Below are positions 1-7,760 of a DNA stretch of 40,430 nt, piece after piece. Made by a program: the position numbers and the translations under genes. The notes under the pieces are model-generated. The model searched no databases, was not told the origin of the DNA, and worked only from the letters and a program-made list of their open reading frames with translations. The stretch covers positions 21,062-61,491 of the forward strand of contig JAFDHO010000016.1 of the NCBI GenBank assembly GCA_019308745.1, given 5' to 3'. The stretch is from Deltaproteobacteria bacterium. GTDB lineage: Bacteria; Desulfobacterota; DSM-4660; Desulfatiglandales; HGW-15. Each line of letters begins with the position of its first letter. Position 1 is the first letter of the stretch.

Positions 1-37
1 GTCGCAGAAAAGACCAGCCCGGGAGGCTCGGAACGCA

Positions 38-111
38 AGAAAAGGCATCATCACCCCCGTTCGTCCATCACCGAGTTCTCTGAATCGCTTTTCAAACGGC
101 TAAAATGTTAC
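38..111 (+). repeat. Left-end copy of a repeat also found inverted at the right end
   Basis: Bases 38-56 are an exact reverse complement of bases 40362-40380 (19 bp). Further matching blocks follow in the same order: a stretch around 90-111 corresponds to 40318-40339, with small gaps. The repeat lies immediately upstream of glyS, and no coding sequence is visible in bases 1-154. It could be a dispersed intergenic repeat at which an assembly broke, or a regulatory leader shared by two outward-facing genes. I do not recognise the family. Confidence 0.5.
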
Positions 112-154
112 TGCTATTTGAATTGTCCGTTTCTTTATAAGAGAAAGAGTAGGA

Positions 155-2230
155 ATGTTTGGAGAACTATTGTTTGAAATAGGCACGGAAGAAATCCCAT
201 CCGGTTACCTGGAGGAAGGGCTTGAGCATTTGAGACGGCTTGCAGAAGGCTACCTCCGGGAAGAGCGAATCGAAATGGGTCATGGCTTGCTTACCCTGGG
301 GACTCCCAGGCGGCTGGTCTTGGCGGGGAAGGAAATCTCTGCCAGGCAGGCCGATATGATCCAAGAGGTGACAGGCCCTCCGAAGAGCGCTGCCTTTGAT
401 AAGGACGGGCGCCCCACCAAGGCCGCCATGGGATTTGCCAAGAAGCACGGGGTTTCTGTTGATGATCTCCATATCGTGGAAACCGCAAAGGGAGAGTACC
501 TTCATATCAAGAAGAACATACCCGGAAGACCCACGACAGAGGTCCTCGCTGAAATACTGCCCAAACTTGTAGCTGATCTCCCCTGGCCGAAGTCCATGCG
601 CTGGGGAAGCCACAGCCTCTCCTTTGTTCGGCCAATTCACTGGCTCCTTGCCCTCTTCAACGGCGAGGTCATACCCTTTGAAATAGCAGGAATTCCAAGC
701 GGGAACAGGACGAGAGGGCACAGATTTATGGCGCCCCGTGAGATTGAAGTGGCAGGCATATCTGATTACCTGGGAAAAATGAGAGAAAGCCGTGTCATGA
801 TAGATCCCAAGGAGAGGCAGGACGCGGTGGTAAAGGCTGTCACGGAGGCAGCGCGCCTGGTCTCAGCCGAGCCTTCGAAGGATCCTGACCTGGTGGCAAC
901 CGTGGCCAACCTGATTGAATTCCCCACGGCAGTTTGTGGTAGCTTCGATGAGTCATTTCTCAGGATACCTGAACCCGTGCTGACGACCGCCATGAAGGAA
1001 CACCAAAGATACTTTTCCCTCTACGACAGGAAAGGGAAACTCGTCCCCCATTTCGTGGCCGTTAACAATACGATCACCAAGGATGCCGCTGTCGTTCGAA
1101 AGGGCCACGAGAGGGTCCTCCGGGCCAGGTTGGCTGACGCCGACTTCTTCTTCAGGGAAGACAGGAAGAGGTCCCTTATGAGCAGACTTGAAGACCTCAA
1201 GGATGTCATCTATCAGGCCGAGCTCGGGACCTCCTATTCCAAGGTAGAACGCTTCACGAGGGTAGCAGAATATATAGGGGAGCAGGTGGCACCCGACAGG
1301 GTGGAGGCCATCAGAAAGGCGGCACAACTTTGCAAGTGTGATCTCGTCACTGAAATGGTCATGGAATTCCCTTCCCTCCAAGGGGTTATGGGTAGAGAGT
1401 ATGCGAGGTTGGACGGACATCCTGAGGAGATCTGCGTCGCGATATATGAACATTATCTTCCCACCCATGCAGGGGGCGTTCTCCCCTCTTCGCCTGCGGG
1501 GGCCATCGTTGGTATTGCAGATCGGATTGATACCATTTCGGGATGTTTTGCAGTGGGGCAGGAACCCACCGGAACTGCCGATCCATTTGCCCTTCGGCGG
1601 CACGCCCTTGCTATCTTAAGGATCATAGAATCGATGGGCTGGGATATCTCCCTCGCGGACGTCCTGTCCAAGGCCCTGGAAATCCTGAAAGATACCGTTG
1701 ACCTTGAGGAAGGCGCCCTGCTTGTCAAGATCATGGCCTTTTTCAAGGAAAGATACAAAAATATGATGCTTGGGGAAGGCTACAAATCAGATCTTGTCGA
1801 GGCTGCCCTCTCCGCTTCATTTGACTCTGTTGTCCACCTCCGTCCCAAGATAGGGGACCTGGAGAAGTTTATGACGGAATCAAAGGAGTTTGAGGCACTC
1901 GTCCTGACGTTCAAAAGGATAACCAATATCCTCAAGAATCAGCCATCTCAGTACCTGGTAGATCCCGACCTCTTCAAGGAAAAATGCGAGAGAGGTCTTT
2001 GGGAGACTTACTCCGGCCTCAAGGTCCGGGTTCAAGATTATGTAGACGAGAGGAAATATTTCGAGGCCCTCAATCTCGTGGCAGACCTGAGGCAGCCTGT
2101 GGACGAACTCTTCGACTCCGTGGAAATCTTGACCGAGGACAGATCCCTGAGAGAGAACAGGGTGGCCCTCTTGCAGGAACTGTCCCGCTTCTTCCTGACT
2201 TTGGCAGACTTCTCAAAGTTCTCCATCTGA
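155..2230 (+). CDS. glyS: Glycyl-tRNA synthetase beta subunit
   Basis: Beta subunit of the bacterial alpha2beta2-type glycyl-tRNA synthetase, which with GlyQ charges tRNA-Gly in the cytoplasm. The 691-residue product has the usual family length. It opens with LLFEIGTEEIPSGYLEEG, the hallmark N-terminus of GlyS. Family-typical stretches follow: MRWGSHSLSFVRPIHWL, the HQRYFSL block, VLRARLADADFFFREDRK, and ADPFALRRHALAILRI in the HD-like region; the C-terminal part resembles an anticodon-binding all-helical domain. The ATG at 155 follows a short purine-rich stretch (gagtagga). glyQ is normally just upstream but must lie outside this window, and no GlyQ C-terminus is visible in bases 1-154. The gene is convergent with mltA. 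Confidence 0.97.
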   Translation: MFGELLFEIGTEEIPSGYLEEGLEHLRRLAEGYLREERIEMGHGLLTLGTPRRLVLAGKEISARQADMIQEVTGPPKSAAFDKDGRPTKAAMGFAKKHGVSVDDLHIVETAKGEYLHIKKNIPGRPTTEVLAEILPKLVADLPWPKSMRWGSHSLSFVRPIHWLLALFNGEVIPFEIAGIPSGNRTRGHRFMAPREIEVAGISDYLGKMRESRVMIDPKERQDAVVKAVTEAARLVSAEPSKDPDLVATVANLIEFPTAVCGSFDESFLRIPEPVLTTAMKEHQRYFSLYDRKGKLVPHFVAVNNTITKDAAVVRKGHERVLRARLADADFFFREDRKRSLMSRLEDLKDVIYQAELGTSYSKVERFTRVAEYIGEQVAPDRVEAIRKAAQLCKCDLVTEMVMEFPSLQGVMGREYARLDGHPEEICVAIYEHYLPTHAGGVLPSSPAGAIVGIADRIDTISGCFAVGQEPTGTADPFALRRHALAILRIIESMGWDISLADVLSKALEILKDTVDLEEGALLVKIMAFFKERYKNMMLGEGYKSDLVEAALSASFDSVVHLRPKIGDLEKFMTESKEFEALVLTFKRITNILKNQPSQYLVDPDLFKEKCERGLWETYSGLKVRVQDYVDERKYFEALNLVADLRQPVDELFDSVEILTEDRSLRENRVALLQELSRFFLTLADFSKFSI

Positions 2231-2258
2231 AGGGTCGAATAACGGCTGACAAGTAACG

Positions 2259-2287
2259 CCCAAATGAGCTTTTTTTGCTCAATTGGG
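2259..2287. terminator. Stem-loop between convergent glyS and mltA
   Basis: CCCAAATGAGC and GCTCAATTGGG form a 10-bp stem with one A/A mismatch around a loop of seven T. It sits 28 bp after the glyS stop and 3 bp before the mltA stop. The symmetric structure could end transcription from both sides, although there is no long T run outside the stem. Confidence 0.5.
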
Positions 2288-2290
2288 ATA

Positions 2291-3496
2291 TTACCTCCCC
2301 GGTTTCTTAATGAGGACGTAGAGATCCCCTTCCTCTTTCATGTGTCCGGCAGCGATTTGAGCATACTCATCGCTTCCCCAGAACAAGTCCGCCCTCCCAG
2401 CACCCCTGATGGCTCCCCCTGTGTCCTGGTTCAGGACGAATCTCGAGAATCTTTCCCAGCGAATTATCTCTCCTGACCCATTGATCACGGGTTTCCTGGT
2501 AGAGATAAAACACAGGGCTCCCTTGGGAAAGAGGCGAGAGTCAAGGGCTACGGATCGTCCGGGCGTAAGAATAACATTGATGTTACCATAGGGTCCGTCT
2601 TTCATTATCCTGAAGAAGATGTAGGACGGGTTGTAGTTCAGGACTTCGCCCATGAGTTGGGGGTGGCCTTTGAGGAAACTGCGGATGCCCTGCATAGACA
2701 TTTCCTCCCTGTCCATAAGGCCCCTTTCGATCAAATATCGGCCAATGCTTTGGTAGCTGCGTCCGTTGGACGACTCGTATCCGACGAACAACTCCTCCCC
2801 GTCCGGCAGGAGGAGGCGCCCCGAGCCCTGAATATGCAAAAAAGCAACGTCAAGAGGGTCCTTTAACCATGCTATTTCGAGTCCCTTGCCCTCCAGTACA
2901 CCCTCTTCCTCGATATCCCTCCTGGAGTGGTAGGGTAGGACCTGGTTTCCCTCGATCTTGCCCACGATGCTCTTGCCCATGAACTCCGGCCTGAAAAGAG
3001 CAAGGTCTATCTTGACCAGGTCGTCTGGTTGCCTGTAGATAGGATATTTATAGGCCCCATAGGGAACAAGGCTGGCCTCATAGGTCGGCTCAAAGTAGCC
3101 GGTAAAAAGAACGTGCCTTCTCCCTCTCCCTCCTGCGGCTTTGTAAAGGGCAAAGTCCCTTCTTATTCTCCCGGCGATCTTGAGCGGGTCTCTTGTTTCC
3201 TTGATTATGTCCAAGAGGGCCAATTGCGTTTCCCGCACATGCCTCGCACTGTATTCATGGGGGCCGTACCGGAACTTATAGTCAGGGGCGAGTCTGTCCA
3301 GGTATTGGATATTTCTTTCAACGGCCAGGGCTATGTGACTGAAATCCATATCGTCGCGAAAGCTTGGATAGAGGAACCTCACCGCGACGAGGGCCTCGGC
3401 AGGATGTCGAGCCTCTCTCTGAAGGGCGGGGTAACAACCTGCAAGGAGGAGAATGGCGGCCAGTATGGGGAAAGACTTTACTCGGAACCTGCACAT
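2291..3496 (-). CDS. mltA: Membrane-bound lytic murein transglycosylase A (MltA), lipoprotein
   Basis: Outer-membrane lipoprotein that cleaves the MurNAc-GlcNAc bond of peptidoglycan with formation of 1,6-anhydro-MurNAc. The 401-residue product starts with a basic N-terminus, a hydrophobic stretch and the lipobox LLAGC (Cys21). The MltA barrel region shows GYFEPTYEAS, YPIYRQPDDL and FLHIQGSGRLLLPDG. The C-terminal 3D domain has DTGGAIRGAGRADLFWG at about residues 358-374, where the Asp before LFWG is the family's catalytic acid. It is convergent with glyS and divergent from lpxC, with a 468-bp intergenic region at its 5' side. The assignment is secure; the partner peptidoglycan genes are not in the window. 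Confidence 0.95.
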   Translation of the reverse strand: MCRFRVKSFPILAAILLLAGCYPALQREARHPAEALVAVRFLYPSFRDDMDFSHIALAVERNIQYLDRLAPDYKFRYGPHEYSARHVRETQLALLDIIKETRDPLKIAGRIRRDFALYKAAGGRGRRHVLFTGYFEPTYEASLVPYGAYKYPIYRQPDDLVKIDLALFRPEFMGKSIVGKIEGNQVLPYHSRRDIEEEGVLEGKGLEIAWLKDPLDVAFLHIQGSGRLLLPDGEELFVGYESSNGRSYQSIGRYLIERGLMDREEMSMQGIRSFLKGHPQLMGEVLNYNPSYIFFRIMKDGPYGNINVILTPGRSVALDSRLFPKGALCFISTRKPVINGSGEIIRWERFSRFVLNQDTGGAIRGAGRADLFWGSDEYAQIAAGHMKEEGDLYVLIKKPGR

Positions 3497-3676
3497 ATTA
3501 TGTTAAACGAAAACGGCTCTAGCAAAAAGATGTTAACTTTTTGACAACTTTCTTATATAATACCACATCTATGATGATAAAGCACTTTTATTCTATATTG
3601 TCTTTTTGCGATAAACAAGTGCTGTTTATCCATTAGATTAGTGGAGCTTGATGAATCTGTGACTTTTTTTATATAG

Positions 3677-3702
3677 TGACTGTGGTGATTTCGCCACAGT
3701 CA
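3677..3702. promoter_or_regulatory. Inverted repeat upstream of lpxC, possible activator site
   Basis: TGACTGTGG (3677-3685) and CCACAGTCA (3694-3702) are perfect 9-bp inverted arms around 8 bp. The right half, TTTCGCCACAGT, recurs as TTTCGCTACAGT at about 3791-3802, directly abutting the sigma-54-like promoter. Placement about 100 bp upstream of such a promoter fits an enhancer site for an NtrC-type activator; this is inference. Confidence 0.5.
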
Positions 3703-3801
3703 TAGGGGTGGCGGGCCCGAATTCCTTTGCCCCTCTGCGAGGCATTCGCAAAAATGCTTTTAATGTCAATCGTTTATGATATTTTGGTCATTTCGCTACA
3801 G

Positions 3802-3817
3802 TTGGCATAATACTTGC
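3802..3817 (+). promoter_or_regulatory. Sigma-54-type promoter upstream of lpxC
   Basis: TTGGCATAATACTTGC has the invariant GG (3804-3805) and GC (3816-3817) separated by exactly 10 bases, with the TTGC of the -12 element. It faces lpxC and predicts a start near 3829, giving a leader of about 135 nt. An AT-rich stretch follows. The match is to the core consensus; there is no experimental support. Confidence 0.6.
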
Positions 3818-3848
3818 GTATAAATACGGACTGATAGAGAAAATCCTG

Positions 3849-3872
3849 TCACAAGAGACTGAGTTCTTGTGA
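3849..3872 (+). promoter_or_regulatory. Stem-loop in the predicted lpxC leader
   Basis: TCACAAGA (3849-3856) and TCTTGTGA (3865-3872) are perfect 8-bp inverted arms around 8 bases. The structure lies about 20 nt after the predicted sigma-54 start and about 90 nt before the lpxC start. It could be an operator dyad or an RNA hairpin. Confidence 0.4.
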
Positions 3873-3964
3873 GTATTACTTAATCTAAAATAAACAAGCT
3901 TGATTAGTCCTATGAAAACCCATCAGCCTAATTACAAGCAAGAGGACAAAGGAGAATAACTAAA

Positions 3965-4894
3965 TTGGATCTTCGACAAAGAACCCTCATCAATGAAGTT
4001 AGCTGTACTGGCATCGGTCTCCACTCGGGAGAAAAGGTTAACCTGACCATTAAACCAGCCCCTGATGATCATGGCATTACTTTTGTTCGAAATGATTTGC
4101 CCGGTCATCCCTTTATCCATGCCAAATCCAAGAACGTGGTGGACACGAATCTGTGCACTTCTATTGGGAGAAACGGCTGCAGGGTGTCGACCGTGGAACA
4201 CCTCATGGCCGCGTTCTTCGGCCTGGGCATCGACAATGCACGGGTTGAACTGGACGGGCCGGAAGTCCCAATAATGGACGGAAGTGCCGCACCTTTCATC
4301 TTCCTCTTGAAAGATGCCGGGATAAGACAACAAAAGACCCCCAAGCGCTTTGTCCTCATCAAGAAGCCCTTCAAGGTCTCCGAGGGCAACAAGTACGTGT
4401 CTGTTCGTCCCTCCAATGAACTCAAGATATGTTACACCATAGATTTCCAACACCCCCTCTTGAAAAACCAGAGATACGCCATGTGTTTTTCGGGAAAGGA
4501 ATTCGTCAACGAGATAAGTCGCGCAAGGACCTTCGGATTCTTGAAGGATATTGAGATACTGTGGGAAAACGGGCTTGCAAGGGGCGGTTCCCTGGATAAT
4601 GCCATTGTCATTGATGAGTTTAGAATCATCAATGAGGATGGCCTTCGCTACAAAGACGAATTCGTAAGACATAAGATACTCGATTTCATAGGAGACCTGG
4701 CAATCCTCGGGGCTCCAATCATAGGGCATTTCCAGGTCGAAAAATCGGGCCACCTGTTGAATCAACACATGCTGAGAAGACTCATGGAGAGCAGGAATTA
4801 CTGGGAATCGGTCACGTTTAAGGACAGGGAAGATTGCACTCGAAACAACATTAAGATACCCGTGTTTGGATCCTTAGGCCCGGTGCCCGCCTGA
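3965..4894 (+). CDS. lpxC: UDP-3-O-acyl-N-acetylglucosamine deacetylase (LpxC)
   Basis: Zinc-dependent cytosolic deacetylase that commits UDP-3-O-acyl-GlcNAc to lipid A synthesis, showing that the host makes lipopolysaccharide. The 309-residue product has the family length and start (RQRTLINEVSCTGIGLHSGE). Zinc ligands are visible as His79 in STVEHLMAAFFGLGIDN, and His236 and Asp240 in RHKILDFIGDL; the catalytic His263 is in KSGHLLNQHM. The start is TTG at 3965 with GGAG at 3951-3954, 10 bases upstream; no in-frame ATG gives a better N-terminus. The gene stands alone rather than with fts or other lpx genes, and its long upstream region carries sigma-54-like and dyad elements. Confidence 0.96.
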   Translation: MDLRQRTLINEVSCTGIGLHSGEKVNLTIKPAPDDHGITFVRNDLPGHPFIHAKSKNVVDTNLCTSIGRNGCRVSTVEHLMAAFFGLGIDNARVELDGPEVPIMDGSAAPFIFLLKDAGIRQQKTPKRFVLIKKPFKVSEGNKYVSVRPSNELKICYTIDFQHPLLKNQRYAMCFSGKEFVNEISRARTFGFLKDIEILWENGLARGGSLDNAIVIDEFRIINEDGLRYKDEFVRHKILDFIGDLAILGAPIIGHFQVEKSGHLLNQHMLRRLMESRNYWESVTFKDREDCTRNNIKIPVFGSLGPVPA

Positions 4895-5025
4895 CTGCCA
4901 AGGCCCTTCCCCAGGGCTTCGATTCCCAATTACAGCGACGTATTTTTCGGATGAGAATCCTTATTAATGCTCACTCAGCACTAAGTCCGGAGCAAATACT
5001 CTAGCGTATTTGGGAACCGAAGGAC

Positions 5026-5892
5026 TCAGTCGCAAATCATTTCTTCCGGATCGGGGATATCAAATCCAAGATGCCGTCCCAGGAGGCCGAACTGTCCGTA
5101 GGCCATCTCTTCTCCAAATTGGACCGGGCAGCCCCTTTTCAGGGCCTCCTGGAGCCACGGGGTCACTCTCGGTTTCGTCACCACCTCTGCCACAAGGGTG
5201 GGAGGGGAAAGTGTCTCACAGGGGAAAGGCAGGCGCGTGTCACTGTCCATCCCTATTGGAGTTGCATTCACTGCGATATGGAAACCCTCCAAGGTCTTGA
5301 GATCAAAGGAGACACGAATCTGAGGGCACGCCTCCCTTAGCATGCGCTTCAAGTAGTTGTGGCGACCCCTGTCTATCTCACTTATGACAATTTCAGATGC
5401 TCCTGCCTCCGCGATTGCCTGGGCGATCGCAGCCCCGGCCCCACCCCCTCCAATTATAGCAGCTCGCTTGCCCTTCATTGAAATCCCGTGGAATTTCAGT
5501 GCCACCAGAAATCCGAGGCCGTCTACCATATCCCCGACGAACCGCCCCTTCTCGGCTCGAACCACGTTGACTGCCGATAGTTGTCTGGCCCGTCTTGACA
5601 ACTCGTCCACGTGCCTCACGACTTCTCTCTTATGTGGGATGGTCACAATGCAGCCGCCAAAATTCCCAATCTCCCTCATCAAATCGAAGTAAGATCCAAC
5701 CTCTCCGCGAGGGACATCCATGGCAACCATCACTGCTTCTATACGGTGTCTTGCGAAGTACCTGTTGAAGTATTGAGGCGATTTCACCTGTGTCACGGGA
5801 GTCCCGATCATGGCGTAGAAAACCGTAGTACCCGTAGGTACAGGCCCACACTTTCCCATACCTTCCTTGCCTTCCCCCAAAGGAACAATCAT
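5026..5892 (-). CDS. Shikimate dehydrogenase-like NAD(P)-dependent oxidoreductase, substrate uncertain
   Basis: Member of the AroE/YdiB fold. The N-terminal substrate domain contains GTPVTQVKSP, the VTIPHK catalytic-lysine loop, SAVNVV and GDMVDGLGF. The C-terminal dinucleotide-binding domain has the glycine-rich AAIIGGGGAGAAIAQA and NATPIGM. The catalytic Lys and Asp are kept. Residues that bind shikimate in AroE are changed: the first Ser of HSKSP is Val here, Asn of NVT is Ile, and the NTD motif reads MVD. That pattern suggests a paralog acting on a different substrate, such as quinate, an aminoshikimate or an unknown hydroxy-acid, rather than the pathway AroE. The start is uncertain: ATG 5892 follows a GGGGGTG site, while ATG 5916 and 5859 are alternatives. 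No pathway genes are adjacent; it is convergent with lpxC. Confidence 0.8.
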   Translation of the reverse strand: MIVPLGEGKEGMGKCGPVPTGTTVFYAMIGTPVTQVKSPQYFNRYFARHRIEAVMVAMDVPRGEVGSYFDLMREIGNFGGCIVTIPHKREVVRHVDELSRRARQLSAVNVVRAEKGRFVGDMVDGLGFLVALKFHGISMKGKRAAIIGGGGAGAAIAQAIAEAGASEIVISEIDRGRHNYLKRMLREACPQIRVSFDLKTLEGFHIAVNATPIGMDSDTRLPFPCETLSPPTLVAEVVTKPRVTPWLQEALKRGCPVQFGEEMAYGQFGLLGRHLGFDIPDPEEMICD

Positions 5893-6094
5893 CTCGAGCA
5901 CCCCCTGAATGGCCATCGGGCCTGCTCATCCATTCACCCCAATCAATTCGTCCTGTCCTTGTTCAACCCCTTTCTTCCCTTTCGCTTCCGGAGGCCTCTC
6001 CCAAGACACATAACATATTTATTGATTGAATTTCATCCGTTTCTTGATATATGATTCCTTCCTCTGCGTGTTTGAGGGGTCTGGTAATGAGGGC

Positions 6095-6407
6095 CTGTTG
6101 CCCAAAGTACAACAGTGCTGGAGGTTCGCCCCTTGGGAGGTCTTTTCAAAAGGCTCAATCAAATTCCTCCCAGGCGTTGGGAACGGCACCAAACATTTAA
6201 TAGAAGGCCTCAATAGCCCCAAGAGATCATCTCCACCGGAGTCTCGCTCTTTTGTGCCTGTTAGGAGACGACTATAAGGATCATGGGGGCGCATAAAGGA
6301 TCTGGACGAATATTGAGCCTTTTGAAAAGACCTCCCCAAGGCGCACCTCAGTGCCTTTTGATAATCCCTCTTCGGGGATAGAGCACATAAAGGAATTTGG
6401 GCAACAG
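6095..6407. repeat. Inverted-repeat intergenic element upstream of hom
   Basis: The outer ends CTGTTGCCCAAA (6095-6106) and TTTGGGCAACAG (6396-6407) are perfect 12-bp inverted repeats. Inside them, 24 bases ending at 6159 are the exact inverse of bases 6312-6335 (core GAGCCTTTTGAAAAGACC). The roughly 150-bp centre has no gene. The outer ends are shared with the short elements near 9.8, 25.6, 29.4 and 36.3 kb, so this looks like a larger or composite member of that family. The stretch 5893-6425 has no other feature I can support. Confidence 0.6.
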
Positions 6408-6425
6408 CCGGTTGAGAGGTGATAT

Positions 6426-7760
6426 ATGGCCGAGATTAACGTTGGGATCATTGGTTTCGGGACCGTAGGCGCCGGTACCGTAGAAGTCCTCCTCCAGAAC
6501 AAAGAAATCATCGGAAAGAGGGCAGGCGGAAACGTCAAGATCAAGAGGATCGCAGACCTCGACCTTGAATCCGACAGGGGAATCCCGGTGGACAGGGAAA
6601 TCCTTACTACCGAGGCCATGGACGTCATCAATGATCCGGACGTTCACATCATAGTCGAACTTATCGGGGGCCTTGGGGCAGCGAAGGACTATATCTTAAA
6701 GGCCATGGAAAAGGGCAAACACGTGGTCACGGCCAACAAGGCACTCCTGGCCGAGTGTGGAGAGGAATTGCACAAGGCTGCAGACAAGTACAGGGTCAAC
6801 TTGGCCTTTGAGGCCAGCGTCGGAGGAGGGATCCCGGTCATTCGAGCCCTGAGGGAAGGGCTCTCTGCAAACAACGTCCTCAGCATTATGGGCATATTGA
6901 ACGGGACATCCAACTACATCCTGTCCGGCATGACAGAGAAAGACCTCTCCTATGAGGACGCTGTCAGGGAGGCCATCCGACTTGGCTATGCGGAAGATCC
7001 TCCCACCCTCGACGTTGACGGAACCGACGCGGCCCACAAGCTGGCTATCCTCGTATCCATCGCCTACGGCGCCCCGGTGAATTTTGCCAAAATATACAGA
7101 CAAGGCGTATCAGAACTCAAGCCGGAAGACGTACGTTTTGCTCGGGAGTTCGGCTACTGCATCAAGCTGCTTGCCATTACCAGGAATCTTGGTGAAAGGA
7201 TCGAAGCCAGGGTCCATCCCACGATGGTCTCCTTGAACCATATCATGGCAAATGTGAAAGGCGCGTATAACGCCGTATATCTGGAGGGCGACTTCGTAGG
7301 CCCAAACCTCTACTACGGCTTGGGGGCAGGGAGAAGACCCACAGGCAGCGCCGTTGTCTCCGATATTATTGACCTCAGCAGAAAGTTGATCGAAGGGGAT
7401 CACGCCCCTCTCCTCCCTTTTGCTCCAGCGAACACTAAAAGGGAGGAGATCCAGATACAGCCCATTGATGAATTGGAATCAGCCTATTACTTCAGGTTCT
7501 CGGCCCTGGATAGGCCCGGTGTCTTGTCCAAGATAGCAGGGATTCTGGGAGCTCATCAAATAAGCATCTCATCGGTAATCCAAAAGGGGAGACAGGTCAG
7601 AGGGTCTGTCCCTGTTGTCATGCTGACCCATGAGGCCCGCGAGAGCAATGTTCTCAAGGCCCTTTCCCTCATTGACGGCCTGGACGTGCTCACGGACAAG
7701 ACCATGATGATAAGAGTCGGAGAAGGAAAAGGACATTCTAATGAAGACGAGGAACAATAG
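6426..7760 (+). CDS. hom: Homoserine dehydrogenase with ACT domain
   Basis: Reduces aspartate-4-semialdehyde to homoserine with NAD(P)H, at the branch to threonine, methionine and isoleucine. In the 444-residue product the Rossmann motif GIIGFGTVGAG is at residues 7-17, followed by KHVVTANKALLA, the EASVGGGIPVI substrate region, GILNGTSNYIL, and DVDGTDAAHKLAIL, which holds the catalytic Lys. Residues from about 355 to 430 form a C-terminal ACT domain (RFSALDRPGVLSKIAGIL), implying feedback control, normally by threonine. A GAGAGGTGAT ribosome site precedes the ATG. It overlaps the next gene by 20 bp, so the two are probably translationally coupled. Confidence 0.97.
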   Translation: MAEINVGIIGFGTVGAGTVEVLLQNKEIIGKRAGGNVKIKRIADLDLESDRGIPVDREILTTEAMDVINDPDVHIIVELIGGLGAAKDYILKAMEKGKHVVTANKALLAECGEELHKAADKYRVNLAFEASVGGGIPVIRALREGLSANNVLSIMGILNGTSNYILSGMTEKDLSYEDAVREAIRLGYAEDPPTLDVDGTDAAHKLAILVSIAYGAPVNFAKIYRQGVSELKPEDVRFAREFGYCIKLLAITRNLGERIEARVHPTMVSLNHIMANVKGAYNAVYLEGDFVGPNLYYGLGAGRRPTGSAVVSDIIDLSRKLIEGDHAPLLPFAPANTKREEIQIQPIDELESAYYFRFSALDRPGVLSKIAGILGAHQISISSVIQKGRQVRGSVPVVMLTHEARESNVLKALSLIDGLDVLTDKTMMIRVGEGKGHSNEDEEQ

